Shown here piece after piece: positions 26,640 to 36,991 of a DNA stretch of 64,000 bases. The DNA is from Alteromonas naphthalenivorans (lineage in GTDB: Bacteria > Pseudomonadota > Gammaproteobacteria > Enterobacterales > Alteromonadaceae). Position 1 is the first letter of the stretch. Each line of letters begins with the position of its first letter. Under the pieces are notes generated by a model. That model did not search any database, had not been told where the DNA came from, and worked only from the letters and a program-made list of their open reading frames with translations. The stretch is taken from contig NC_015554.1 in NCBI RefSeq assembly GCF_000213655.1, positions 3,472,001 through 3,536,000 on the forward strand. Direction: 5' to 3'. A program made the position numbers and the translations under genes.

Positions 26640-29600
26640 CTAGCCAGCCACTTGTGCAGCAGCGTCTTTGGTTTTTTTACCCAGCTGCGCTACATCTTCA
26701 TAAATTAACAGCAATGCGGGGATTAATACTAATGTAATGGCGGTAGCGAACAAAATACCATAACCCAGTGATGCCGCAGCTGGTATTAAAAATTGCGCCT
26801 GAATAGAGGTTTCACCCAATATTGGGTACAAACCTAAAAAGGTAGTAATGGAAGTAAGCAATACGGCACGAAGACGACTTGAACAAGCTTCAATAACTGC
26901 CTCTTGCACCCGCATACCGGCTTCTTTCAACGCGTTGTATCGAGACACCAACAATAGGCTGTCGTTAACTACCACACCGCTTAGCGCCAATATACCGTTG
27001 AGTGACAGTATGCTAAGCATTAACCCATTACTCCAATGCCCTAATACCGCCCCAACAATGCCAAATGGAATGGCGGTCATAATAATCAGTGGCTGAACGT
27101 AAGATTTAAGCGGAATTGCTAGCAACGCATATATAGAGATTAACGCTAATATAAATACGCTTTCCATGGAGCTTTGCGTTTCTTCCTGCTGCTCGGCTTC
27201 ACCGGCAAAATGCAGTGATAAATCTTGATACTGACGAGATAGTGTTGGAACAAAGTTTTCGTTTAAGTAGTTCACCAATTCAGTGGCGGTTATCACATCA
27301 CTGTCTACCGATGCACTAACGGTAAGGGCGCGAAGTCCATCGATACGCACCACCTGCTTTTGCTGCACATCAGGTGTCATAGTAGCAATAACGCTTAATG
27401 GCACTACGGTACCGTCATCTAAACGCACACGGGTATTCATTACATCCGATGGGTCCATTCTGTCTTCTTCAGGGTAACGCACGCGCACTTTCACTTCGTT
27501 TTTATTGCGTAAGTAGCGCTGCACTATTTCGCCACCAAACGCTTTTAACAACTGTTGGGATAAGCTTTGCGTGTCCATTCCCATGGCCCGGCCTTCAGGA
27601 GTAAGCTCAAAACGCATCATGGCTTCACCTGGGGTTAACGAACTTTCCACACCGAATACGCCATCTATGTTTTCTAAGGCGTTTTGAAATGCCGTGTTTG
27701 CCGCTTTTAGGGTGGCGTCGTCAATACTTTTCAGTTCAACTCTAAAGGCATCAACCATTTCACGGCGCGCTTGAATTTTGAGTTTTTTCACAGCTTCTAA
27801 ATTACCGCTTAATGCTGTCCAGCGAGCCGCTAATTCATCCAAGGTATAGGGCTGTTCTTCGGCTAACGAGATAGTAATTGTGCCACTCTGATCGCCGCTA
27901 GCTGTCACTTGCAGGCTCTGCATGCCACTTACATCTGCGCCTTTTTCTTCCATTAATTGCTTATCGGCTTCAATCGCTGCACGTTCTAAACGTAGTAAAT
28001 TACGATCGGTTTGACCAAAGCTGGCATCACTAAACAGCGACATATTGGCAGATACCGTATCCCCTTGCATGCTGGGGAAGAAACCGACTCGTACTACGCC
28101 CGTTAGCGGCAAACTCATCACCACAATAAACAAGGTAATGAACAGCAACACTGCCGCATAGCGGTAAGCAATAGTGGCACTCAGCGCTGGTTGATAAAGC
28201 TTTTCATTAAACCAATTTAGCCCATTGTCGGCGCCGTCTTGTACTTTCCCCCATAAACCAGCAATGCCTTTTTTTGTGGTTTTCTTGGTAGGCAAATGCG
28301 CCAAATGAGAAGGCAGTATTAATTTAGACTCCACCACCGACAATAAAAGGCAAAGGGTAACTATGGTACCGAACTGGGAATATAAGGTGCCAAGACCGCC
28401 AGATACGTTCGACAAAGCAAAGAAAGTAGCCACTGTGGTGAGTACACCAAAAATAGTGGGGACAGCTACTTTACGGGTACCTTCTATGGTATTAGCAAGC
28501 GTATCGCCGTAACGTCGCCTAGTGGAATAAACACTTTCGCCCACCACTACTGCATCGTCCACCACAATACCCAGCGCCATAATAAAGCCGAACGTGGTCA
28601 TTTCGTTAAGTGTCATGCCGGTATAAGAATCGGTCATGAAATATAAAGTGCCGAAGAAAATAAACGGTAAACCAGCAGCAACCCAAAAGGCGACCCGTAA
28701 GTTTAGAAAAACCGCGAGGGTAATAAATACCAGCACAATACCCATTAAAGCATTACTGGTAAGTAAGTCTAAACGCTCGGTAATAAGCGTACTTCTGTCA
28801 TACCAAGTTTCTAGCTGCACGCCTTCGGGCAATAAGCCACGCTCGTGCCAGCTATCTACCACCGCATGGGCTTGCGCCACCATATCGGTTACATCGCCGT
28901 ATTTATCCATGAGCACTTGCAGACCATACCCATTTTGGCCGTTATATCGTGCTAATGAGTAGCTATCGTCTGCAAACGTGTCACTAATTTTTGCAACATC
29001 ACCTACCATCAACACCGTACCATCGGCGCTTGTCACGAGGGGGATTTTGGCAAAATCGCCCGCGTAGTAAGCTTGTTCAGACGCTTTTAAGCGAATCACT
29101 TTTTCTTGGTTACGCAAGCTTGTGGTGAGTGCTGTAGAAGACTCTTCGTTTATACGCGAGGCTACATCTGACAACGTTAATCCGTAGGCTTGTAGCTTAG
29201 CCTCATCAATTTCTATCGACATCATAGGGTCGATAAAGCTGCCCGCGTTCACATCGCGAATATCATCTTGTGCCAATAAGTCACGCTCTAACTGCTCACC
29301 TAAATACTGCAATTCAGCATGACTGGCATCGCCGTAAAGCTGCACCCAGATAACATGTTCATCGCGGGTAGCTTTGTCGATAATGGCGTTTTCAGCATCA
29401 GAAGGTAAGTTTGAAATACTATCAACTTCGGTTTTAATGTCGTTAAACAGTGTGTCTAAATCGTAGTCGGTTTCTTTTTCTACCTGAACGCTGGCGCCGT
29501 TGGAGTTGGAAGTAGACGTAATGCGTTTAATACCCGGTACGGCTTCTAATGCGTTTTCTATTTTAATCGCGATGCCTTCTTCGGCTTGTTCGGCATCACC

Positions 29601-29771
29601 ACTTTCATAGGTCATAGATATAGTGACAAACCTAGGCTCCATGCTAGGAAAGGCTTCTTTTCTAATATCGCCATAAGACACCATGCCGAGCACGATTAGA
29701 CCGACCATTAAAAGGTTGGCGGCCACCGAGTTTTGCGCAAACCACGCAATAACACCCTTGTGACTATTCAT
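26640..29771 (-). CDS. RND-family multidrug efflux permease
   Basis: About 1043 residues from ATG 29771 (MNSHKGVIAWFAQNSVAANLLM), with GAGGG eight bases upstream; other in-frame starts are at 29777 and TTG 29789. It is a proton-driven inner-membrane pump with the HAE1-like pattern: one N-terminal helix, a large periplasmic loop, helices 2-6, a second loop and helices 8-12. The proton-relay acidic pair is in MALGIVVDDAVVVGE. The start lies within the 3' end of the adaptor gene. Substrate not predictable. Confidence 0.92.
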   Translation of the reverse strand: MNSHKGVIAWFAQNSVAANLLMVGLIVLGMVSYGDIRKEAFPSMEPRFVTISMTYESGDAEQAEEGIAIKIENALEAVPGIKRITSTSNSNGASVQVEKETDYDLDTLFNDIKTEVDSISNLPSDAENAIIDKATRDEHVIWVQLYGDASHAELQYLGEQLERDLLAQDDIRDVNAGSFIDPMMSIEIDEAKLQAYGLTLSDVASRINEESSTALTTSLRNQEKVIRLKASEQAYYAGDFAKIPLVTSADGTVLMVGDVAKISDTFADDSYSLARYNGQNGYGLQVLMDKYGDVTDMVAQAHAVVDSWHERGLLPEGVQLETWYDRSTLITERLDLLTSNALMGIVLVFITLAVFLNLRVAFWVAAGLPFIFFGTLYFMTDSYTGMTLNEMTTFGFIMALGIVVDDAVVVGESVYSTRRRYGDTLANTIEGTRKVAVPTIFGVLTTVATFFALSNVSGGLGTLYSQFGTIVTLCLLLSVVESKLILPSHLAHLPTKKTTKKGIAGLWGKVQDGADNGLNWFNEKLYQPALSATIAYRYAAVLLFITLFIVVMSLPLTGVVRVGFFPSMQGDTVSANMSLFSDASFGQTDRNLLRLERAAIEADKQLMEEKGADVSGMQSLQVTASGDQSGTITISLAEEQPYTLDELAARWTALSGNLEAVKKLKIQARREMVDAFRVELKSIDDATLKAANTAFQNALENIDGVFGVESSLTPGEAMMRFELTPEGRAMGMDTQSLSQQLLKAFGGEIVQRYLRNKNEVKVRVRYPEEDRMDPSDVMNTRVRLDDGTVVPLSVIATMTPDVQQKQVVRIDGLRALTVSASVDSDVITATELVNYLNENFVPTLSRQYQDLSLHFAGEAEQQEETQSSMESVFILALISIYALLAIPLKSYVQPLIIMTAIPFGIVGAVLGHWSNGLMLSILSLNGILALSGVVVNDSLLLVSRYNALKEAGMRVQEAVIEACSSRLRAVLLTSITTFLGLYPILGETSIQAQFLIPAAASLGYGILFATAITLVLIPALLLIYEDVAQLGKKTKDAAAQVAG

Positions 29772-31194
29772 TGCCATTACCCTCAACAACCGGCTTCACA
29801 AGGGTATTAACAAGATAATTATTAAGTGGTCGCGCCACAATCAGCGCTTGGCTCGCCCCCGTCATAGGCTGGATATAGGCGAAACCTTCGTATTCAAAAA
29901 GTACCCTTGGGGTAAACTTGTTTAGCAAGTTTGTGTCTGGCGCAACAAACCATACTTCTTGTTTTTGCGATATAGCTGAAGACGGTACTTTCCATACATT
30001 ATCAAGGGCTCGACCTTCAATTTCAGCCACTAAAAACGTACCGAAATACAGAGGACTTGATAGCGATAATGGCTTTTCAACCACGGCAACGGCTCTACGT
30101 TGTCGAGTATCTTCGTCTTGGTGAAGCTCTACACGCTCAATAGTTGCCCGCCAATGGTGCTCACCTGTGGTATCTGTTAGTTGCACTTCCCAACCTGGCT
30201 TTTCACCCACCTTTGCTTGTGGCAACTGTGCCCATTGACTAGGTGATAGAGGAATAGATATCTCTGCCACATCAGCAGAATATAAACTGGCCACTTCTGT
30301 GCCCACTTGCACGTAACTGCCAGGCTGAATACTGCGGCTAACCACTAAGGCATTAAACGGGGCGCTGATGTTAGCAAAGGCTAAATCACGTTTTGCCGCC
30401 GCGACATTTTGCTCGGCTTCACGCAATGCAGCTTGCGCTGATTTAAGTTGGGGGGCGCGAAGCACTAAGGCTGACTCGGGTTCACCGGTTAACCCTGAGC
30501 GTGTCCATTCATCTTGTGCTTGTAGACCCTGAAGACGTTCTTCTTCAAGAGCAACGAAAGCAGTTTCATAAGTAGCTTCGGCAGCGGCTAATGTTTGGCG
30601 ATAATCGGTATTATCTACATTAGCCATTACCTCACCTTTCTCTAACAAAGCGCCGGTCTCAAAACGGGGCGACAACGCAGTAATTTGCCCACTGACTTGT
30701 GCTGATAACGTGAGCATATGAGTAGCACTGGCTTGCCCATATCCTTTCACTTTTGCGTTATAGGTGGTTGGATAGACTTCTACCACACCCACTTCGGCAA
30801 CATCTGCTGCGCTACTGCCTACCGCTTGGTTATCAGCTACGCCTTTCGCCGTGTTTTGATGTCGTCCTTGATTAGAATTTGGGTTTTGATCAGATATATC
30901 AGGACGTGGGCGATTATTTGGCTGATGGCTTTCACCTTGTTCGCCTGTTGGCGCAAGCACGGTTTGCTCTATATTGCTTTGTGCTTCTACTTGCGTAATC
31001 GCTTTTTCAGCATTTGCGTTTCTAGGCGCACTCATCTCTTGGCCTTCTTTACCCGCTCTGCCCGCTTTCTCTCCTTTCGGACCTGGCCCCATACCTGGGC
31101 CGCCTGAGCCTCCTAATTGGCTCATGGTGTAAAGAATGGCGATGACAATAGTCATTGCAGCACCAAGGGTTACGAAAACTTTTTTCTTATTCAT
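29764..31194 (-). CDS. RND periplasmic adaptor (membrane fusion protein)
   Basis: 476 residues. An N-terminal membrane helix (about 7-25) is followed by an unusual low-complexity linker at about 27-130, rich in Gly, Pro, Asn, Gln and charged residues (GGSGGPGMGPGPKGEKAG...). Then come the usual lipoyl halves, an alpha-hairpin (about 205-275) and beta-barrel domains (LSAQVSGQITALSPRFETGALLEKGEVMANVD; ISAPFNALVVSRSIQPGSYVQVG). Most adaptors lack such a linker. Overlaps the outer-membrane factor gene by 4 bp. Confidence 0.88.
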   Translation of the reverse strand: MNKKKVFVTLGAAMTIVIAILYTMSQLGGSGGPGMGPGPKGEKAGRAGKEGQEMSAPRNANAEKAITQVEAQSNIEQTVLAPTGEQGESHQPNNRPRPDISDQNPNSNQGRHQNTAKGVADNQAVGSSAADVAEVGVVEVYPTTYNAKVKGYGQASATHMLTLSAQVSGQITALSPRFETGALLEKGEVMANVDNTDYRQTLAAAEATYETAFVALEEERLQGLQAQDEWTRSGLTGEPESALVLRAPQLKSAQAALREAEQNVAAAKRDLAFANISAPFNALVVSRSIQPGSYVQVGTEVASLYSADVAEISIPLSPSQWAQLPQAKVGEKPGWEVQLTDTTGEHHWRATIERVELHQDEDTRQRRAVAVVEKPLSLSSPLYFGTFLVAEIEGRALDNVWKVPSSAISQKQEVWFVAPDTNLLNKFTPRVLFEYEGFAYIQPMTGASQALIVARPLNNYLVNTLVKPVVEGNGNE

Positions 31195-32588
31195 TGTGAC
31201 ACTCCAAGGCCTAGCGCAAGACCTAAGTCGATACGATTACTTAATTGAGAATTTTGAAGCTCGACGCGCTGCGCCTGCAAATTGAAGGTAGTGTCGTAAA
31301 CCGACAGTAAATCTAAAATATCCACCAAGCCTTGGCGATACTGCCCCGAAAATGTGTCGGCGCTACTTAAGGCATTCTGATAGGCGATATTGGTGTAGTA
31401 CTGGCGCTGGCTGAGCGCTTTTTCATTGTCTAATGCGTCTTGCACTTCTTGCACAGCCGTTAGTAAGGTTTCACGATATTCCCACCAGCTATTCAGCGCG
31501 GTTAATTCAGCATCATCGATTTGTGCTCGTAACGCCCCGCCTTGAAATAGGGGCGCGGTTACCTGCCCCAATAAATTCCACAATGGGTTGGTAAATAACG
31601 ATTGAGAAGGCGACGTGCCAGTATCAGTAAGGCCTGCTGATAAATTAATACTGGGTAAAAGTGCTTTGTAAGCCACTTTCACATTCGCTTCACTGGCTTT
31701 TATGCCGTAGTAAGCGGCTTGTAAATCGGGGCGTCTGGCCAAGTCTTGCTCGGGTAAGGCAAGCAATGGTTCAAGTACATCCGGAAACTCAGTAACTGAA
31801 GGGAAATCTGACAGCGTTTGGTCTTGGCGACCTAGCAATACTGCTAACGTACGCTTAGCAGCGCTAATCGTATTTTCATACAAGGCAATAGAGGCACGGG
31901 TAGTAGCGCTGCTGGTTTTTGCGTTATCTAAATCATCAAGGGAGCCCAGCCCTGTGCGGTAGCGCTTAAGAATAATACTTTCGCTATTTTCATAAACGCG
32001 CAAACGTTCTTGTTCAATCGCAAGGAGTTGTTGCTGAGTAATGATATCTAAATAGCTACGAATAATGCTGGCGACAAGTGCATCGCGAGAAGACTGATAA
32101 GCAGAACGTGCGCTGGCAGCATCAAAACTGGCAGCGTCCACGCTATCACTAATTTTCTGCCATAAGTCCAACTCCCAACTTACGGTTAGCCCTGCAGTAT
32201 AGCTTTCATTGCTACCTTCAATTTTACTGCCTGAAAAGCTCGCATCAAGATTTAGATTGTCTGCTGAATCTGCCGACTTTATCGCCACCTGCGCTTTTCG
32301 TAGGGTAATAAGGGTTTGCTGCAAACTTGCATTGTTTTCAAGCGCTTCATCAATATAGCTTTGCAGCCCTTCTACCGACACCAAGTCGGTTAACGCGGTG
32401 GCCGTTGAAGCGCTTTCTGATTGCGCTTGCCATATTACTGCTTCACCCGTCATCACAGAAGCCGATTCACTAAGCGAAACTTTGTCATGACTGGCACACG
32501 CGCTTAACCCTGCCAGCATAATTGCGACTAAAGGCGTGAATGAAATTTTACCTAACCCGATCATTGTTATTCGATTATTGCCTACCAT
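31191..32588 (-). CDS. NodT-family outer-membrane efflux lipoprotein (TolC-like)
   Basis: 465 residues with a lipoprotein signal (lipobox LSAC, Cys at about 31) and two TolC/NodT repeats, each with long helices; DLARRPDLQAAYYGIKASEANVKVAYKALLPSINLSAG is the family hallmark. It provides the outer-membrane channel for the pump encoded next. It is the first gene of the five-gene run (OMF, adaptor, permease, regulator, kinase). ATG 32588 is used; an alternative ATG at 32564 still keeps the lipobox. Confidence 0.88.
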   Translation of the reverse strand: MVGNNRITMIGLGKISFTPLVAIMLAGLSACASHDKVSLSESASVMTGEAVIWQAQSESASTATALTDLVSVEGLQSYIDEALENNASLQQTLITLRKAQVAIKSADSADNLNLDASFSGSKIEGSNESYTAGLTVSWELDLWQKISDSVDAASFDAASARSAYQSSRDALVASIIRSYLDIITQQQLLAIEQERLRVYENSESIILKRYRTGLGSLDDLDNAKTSSATTRASIALYENTISAAKRTLAVLLGRQDQTLSDFPSVTEFPDVLEPLLALPEQDLARRPDLQAAYYGIKASEANVKVAYKALLPSINLSAGLTDTGTSPSQSLFTNPLWNLLGQVTAPLFQGGALRAQIDDAELTALNSWWEYRETLLTAVQEVQDALDNEKALSQRQYYTNIAYQNALSSADTFSGQYRQGLVDILDLLSVYDTTFNLQAQRVELQNSQLSNRIDLGLALGLGVSQ

Positions 32589-32700
32589 GAATACAAGGAT
32601 GTCACAGCAGGGGTTAAGGCGGGGTTAACGGGAAATAATAGGTTTACGTCTTTTGGATGGCACCATAGAAGACCCATAGTGTTGCTCAGAAGCGTGAGCA

Positions 32701-32732
32701 TAAAAAAAGCCAGTCGTGAAGACTGGCTTTTT
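32701..32732 (-). terminator. Rho-independent terminator of putA
   Basis: AAAAGCCAGTC-loop-GACTGGCTTTTT; on the minus strand it ends in seven T after the stem. It lies about 40 bp downstream of the putA stop codon. Confidence 0.85.
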
Positions 32733-32770
32733 AGGTGTTTGCTATTTAAAGATGCTATGCCTTTATATAA

Positions 32771-35700
32771 TTACTCGTCATCTTCAACTAAGGTCATTAG
32801 TGATGTATTACCACCGGATGCCGTAGTATCGATACTAATGGTTTTTTCAGTCATTAAACGCTGAATCAACTTATCGTTATATTCAGCGGTGATCACTGGC
32901 AAAATAGCCCCTTCACGCGATGACAGCATTGCGGTAATACGCGCCGTACGTTCAGTGCTTGAATCCACAACCACACCCGCTAAGTCTTCATCCATCAATA
33001 AGGCATCGAAGTGACCTAAACGCGCTACTTGGAATACCCCTTTCGGCGCACCAGTAGATTCAAACTTATTTTGAATCTCAATAGCTTCTTCGTAGAAGAT
33101 TTCAGATACCACCGACACCACCGTGTTACCTGTAGCAAGTGCGGTAACGATAGACAGCATCCAGTACTCAAACGATACATCTTTATCGGCGAAACATACC
33201 AGGGTGCCTCTGGGTTCAAGGTAAAGTTTGTTAGATTCACCTGTAGGACCTGGTAGCTCGGTAGGTTTCGCTAACTTACGCTCAACACTGGTTAACTGCT
33301 GACGGGCAGTGGCCAACGTGCGATTTAAATCGTCGGCTAGGTCGTCAACAATGTCGACCTTGGCAATTTTGGCCAGTAACTGACGCACCATAGAGATACG
33401 ATCATTTAAAGCCATATGGCGCCACTGAGCTTCAACTTCCTTAGCTTGATCCATCACCACGTGGGCACGTTCTGCAATTTTATCGTCACCGACTAGGGCG
33501 TTATCAGTACCATCAACATCATCAATCAATGTTGGTTTAGGTGTAGCACGTTCCATCATTAAGCGTGGCAAGTAGTTAGGCCCACCCGCTTTTGGACCCG
33601 TACCTGATAACCCACGTCCACCGAAAGGTTGTACGCCAACGATAGCGCCAATCATGTTGCGGTTAATATAGACATTACCTGCACGGCTCTTCGCAGCAAG
33701 CTCGTATGCACGTTCTTCGATGCGCGAGTGAATACCCATGGTTAGGCCGTAACCCGTACCATTAATTTGCTCTAAAACATTGTCTAGCTCTTTTGATTTA
33801 AAGCGCACTAGATGCACCACTGGGCCAAAGACTTCTTTTTCTAGCACATCCAAGTTATCTATCTGATAAAGCGTAGGTGGGAAGAAAGTGCCGTTTTCAG
33901 TGCCTTCAGGCAGCTCGTTTCGATAAAGCAGTTTTCCTTTTCCTTCCATAAAGTCTACATGGTCGGTTAGGCTCTTCAGTGCTTTTTCGTCAATAACGGG
34001 GCCAACATCAGTGGCCAGCATAGTCGGATCGCCAATGGTTAACTCTTTCATGGCACCGGTTAACATACTGATAAGATCATCAGCAATTTCTTCTTGCACA
34101 AATAATACGCGAAGGGCTGAACAGCGTTGTCCCGCACTTTGGAAACCAGAATGAATAACATCATCAACTACCTGCTCTGGCAGGGCAGTTGAGTCCACAA
34201 TCATACAGTTTTGCCCGCCAGTTTCGGCAATGAGCGGTACTTGCTCACCACCACGATTGGCAAGTTCTTGTGAGATTAGCGTGCCTGTTTGGGTAGAACC
34301 GGTAAACATCACCGCTTTAATGCGTTCATCAGAAAGCAGGGTTTCACCTACTTCTTTACCTGGGGCAATAATGAGTTTTAACGCGTCTTCAGGTAGGCCT
34401 ACCGACTGCATAATATCTACAGCGCGTTTCGCCACCATGCTGGTTTGTTCAGCGGGTTTGGCAATAACCGTATTACCGGTAACCAATGCTGCAGATACTT
34501 GACCTAAGAATATTGCCAGTGGGAAGTTCCACGGGCTAATACACAGTACAACACCACGAGGAAGCAAGCGCTTGTCTTCAGCAAGTTCTTGAGCTCGAGC
34601 GGCGTAATAACGACAAAAATCTACGGCTTCACGTACTTCATCAATACTGTCTTGCGCAACTTTACCGGCTTCACGCATACAAATAGCAATAAGCTCTGCC
34701 ATATGGCGTTCTAGGGCATCGGCTGAACGATTAAGAATTTCAGCACGTTCTGAAGTGTCACGCTTAGACCAAGCGCCGAAGCCTGCATCTGCGTCATCTA
34801 ACGCTTTGCGCATATCATCAGGTTGTGCGTAATAATGGTAACCCACCACATCGTCGTGATTCATTGGGTTTCTTACCGCTGTTGCTCCCTCTGGAACACC
34901 ATCGGTTACACTGTAAAACTCTTGCCAGCGTTCTAGTTCATGCTGAAGTGCAGTAACCGCGTTCACGTCGGTTAAATCTAGTCCGCGAGAGTTATCACGT
35001 TCAGGTGCGTATAAACCACGTGGTGTTTTAATTAGTTTGTTGAAACGCACTTTAAGGCGCTGGGTTTTTTCCACCGGATCTTCAAGTAATGATTCAACCG
35101 GCTTTTCATCATCAACAATGGCGTTTACGAACGACGAGTTTGCGCCATTTTCTAATAAGCGACGCACTAGGTAAGCTAATAAGTCTTCATGTTCACCCAC
35201 AGGCGCATAAACACGGCACTGGATTTTTTCTTCAGTTACCACGGTATCGTATAGGGTATCGCCCATGCCGTGTAAGCACTGGAACTCAAACCCTTCTTTA
35301 TCGTCGCCAGCCAGTTCAATAATTACTGACGCTGAATAGGCGTTGTGAGTAGCAAACTGCGGATACAAGATATCGCGGTATTCTAATAGGCGGTTAGCAC
35401 AGGCATGGTAAGACACATCGGTTGATGACTTACGGGTAAATACGGGAAACTCTTCTAAGCCCGCTTGTTGCGTAAGCTTAATTTCCGTATCCCAGTAAGC
35501 GCCTTTTACCAATCGCACCATTAATGAACGGCCTACTTCTAACGAAAGCACACGCAAATGTTCAATCACATGAATAGCACGTTTTTGATAGGCCTGAACT
35601 GCGAGACCAAACCCCGTCCAACCATTTAAATCTTCATCACGGAATACCGCTTCAATAATATCTAGCGAAAGCTCCAAACGGTCTGCTTCTTCTGCATCTA

Positions 35701-36568
35701 CCGTTAAGCCAATGTCGTACTCTTTAGCCAGCATACATAGCGCTTTTAAGCGCGGCGGAATATCACGCATTGCACGTTCTCTGTGCAAGAATTCAAAGCG
35801 CGGATGTATTGCCGACAACTTCACTGAAATACCCGGTGAACGCTTAGGTCCACGGCCGTTAGCCGCTTTACCAATCACTTCAATAGCTTTAACGTAAGCA
35901 TCGTAATAGCGGTCTGCATCTTCCATCGTGCGGGCGCCTTCACCCAACATGTCGTAAGAATACACATAGCCTTTGGTTTCTTTTTCCTTCGCTCGTTCTA
36001 CTGCGTCTTTAATGGTTTCGCCCATCACGAACTGACGACCCATTACCCGCATGGCAATATTCATTGCGCGGCGGATAACCGGCTCACCTAAGCGACCCAA
36101 GGTTTTCTTTAACAGACCAAACTGTTCTTTCTTGCGCTTATCAGCATAGTTCACCATATTGCCGGTAAACAATAAGCCCCATGCTGAAGCGTTCACGAAT
36201 AAAGAATCTGAATTACCAAGGTGTGGTGTCCACTGCCCTTTAGATAATTTGTCGCGGATGAGTTCATCCTGCGTATCGCCATCGGGCACACGTAACAAGG
36301 CTTCGGCTAAACACATCAGTACCACACCTTCTGAGGTGGATAGTGAATACTCATTTAGCAACGCATCTACGCCACCATGACCTTCTTGGTCGCGGCGAAT
36401 TTGCAGTACCATTTTACGGGCGCGTTCCCACGCACGACTTCTGGCACGGGGGTTTACTTCAGCAATCGGTAAAATTTGATCCACAGCCACAGACTCACTA
36501 ATTCGATAGTAGTCTCGAATGCGCTGGCGTAGGGGAGATGTAGTATGAAGTGTGTCGTTAATGAGCAT
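32771..36568 (-). CDS. putA: Bifunctional proline dehydrogenase / L-glutamate-gamma-semialdehyde dehydrogenase PutA
   Basis: Oxidises proline to glutamate in two linked steps. 1265 residues: the FAD-binding PRODH barrel (about 170-490, with YSYDMLGEGARTMEDADRYY and LVKGAYWDTEIKL) and an NAD-dependent ALDH domain (about 560-1020) with the catalytic Cys in GFQSAGQRCSALRVL and the Glu in IAETGGQN. A C-terminal ALDH-like region follows. The N-terminus begins directly with the helical arm domain, so the ribbon-helix-helix DNA-binding domain of E. coli PutA (1320 residues) is absent. It therefore cannot repress its own gene as the E. coli trifunctional form does. Confidence 0.96.
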   Translation of the reverse strand: MLINDTLHTTSPLRQRIRDYYRISESVAVDQILPIAEVNPRARSRAWERARKMVLQIRRDQEGHGGVDALLNEYSLSTSEGVVLMCLAEALLRVPDGDTQDELIRDKLSKGQWTPHLGNSDSLFVNASAWGLLFTGNMVNYADKRKKEQFGLLKKTLGRLGEPVIRRAMNIAMRVMGRQFVMGETIKDAVERAKEKETKGYVYSYDMLGEGARTMEDADRYYDAYVKAIEVIGKAANGRGPKRSPGISVKLSAIHPRFEFLHRERAMRDIPPRLKALCMLAKEYDIGLTVDAEEADRLELSLDIIEAVFRDEDLNGWTGFGLAVQAYQKRAIHVIEHLRVLSLEVGRSLMVRLVKGAYWDTEIKLTQQAGLEEFPVFTRKSSTDVSYHACANRLLEYRDILYPQFATHNAYSASVIIELAGDDKEGFEFQCLHGMGDTLYDTVVTEEKIQCRVYAPVGEHEDLLAYLVRRLLENGANSSFVNAIVDDEKPVESLLEDPVEKTQRLKVRFNKLIKTPRGLYAPERDNSRGLDLTDVNAVTALQHELERWQEFYSVTDGVPEGATAVRNPMNHDDVVGYHYYAQPDDMRKALDDADAGFGAWSKRDTSERAEILNRSADALERHMAELIAICMREAGKVAQDSIDEVREAVDFCRYYAARAQELAEDKRLLPRGVVLCISPWNFPLAIFLGQVSAALVTGNTVIAKPAEQTSMVAKRAVDIMQSVGLPEDALKLIIAPGKEVGETLLSDERIKAVMFTGSTQTGTLISQELANRGGEQVPLIAETGGQNCMIVDSTALPEQVVDDVIHSGFQSAGQRCSALRVLFVQEEIADDLISMLTGAMKELTIGDPTMLATDVGPVIDEKALKSLTDHVDFMEGKGKLLYRNELPEGTENGTFFPPTLYQIDNLDVLEKEVFGPVVHLVRFKSKELDNVLEQINGTGYGLTMGIHSRIEERAYELAAKSRAGNVYINRNMIGAIVGVQPFGGRGLSGTGPKAGGPNYLPRLMMERATPKPTLIDDVDGTDNALVGDDKIAERAHVVMDQAKEVEAQWRHMALNDRISMVRQLLAKIAKVDIVDDLADDLNRTLATARQQLTSVERKLAKPTELPGPTGESNKLYLEPRGTLVCFADKDVSFEYWMLSIVTALATGNTVVSVVSEIFYEEAIEIQNKFESTGAPKGVFQVARLGHFDALLMDEDLAGVVVDSSTERTARITAMLSSREGAILPVITAEYNDKLIQRLMTEKTISIDTTASGGNTSLMTLVEDDE

Positions 36569-36991
36569 TGCAACCCTTTATTCGAAAAGCTGTAGAAAAT
36601 GGTTCCGGTAACGGAAAACAAGAATAACGTTACATGGAAAAATGAAATTAACAAGTAAAGCTGAGCTTTGCTTGAAGCGCCCCACCTAAAGTGTGCCGCG
36701 CCTGCGTATCTAGGTATTTAAACTTCGATCCTCTCAATGAAGATCACGATATCGCCGAAATTGCGCGGATACTAGCACAATTGCCTTTTTCGCCAAGCCC
36801 TTGCTGTCAACTTTTTGCACCACTGTGATAAGGCGTCTAAGAACGCGGGTGAATAACATTTCAAGACTATTTATATCACAGGCGTCACTTTACGAAATGT
36901 TAGTTAAATGTTTAAAAAATCTTTAATCAAGGACTACATCTCTCATATTAGGTCTACACTAGATAAGATAAAAAAGTGAGGATTAACGCTG
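36569..36991. other. Divergent intergenic region between putA and chemoreceptor gene
   Basis: 423 bp with no credible coding frame. It must hold the putA and chemoreceptor promoters. The stretch 36880-36985 before the chemoreceptor is AT-rich. I found no repeat or recognisable binding site that I would stand behind. Confidence 0.5.

Noticed and set aside
30718-31107. 129-codon plus-strand frame within the RND adaptor gene
   Set aside because: Antisense to the adaptor; the low-complexity linker opens extra frames, and the product is Cys/Trp/Arg-rich and unnatural.
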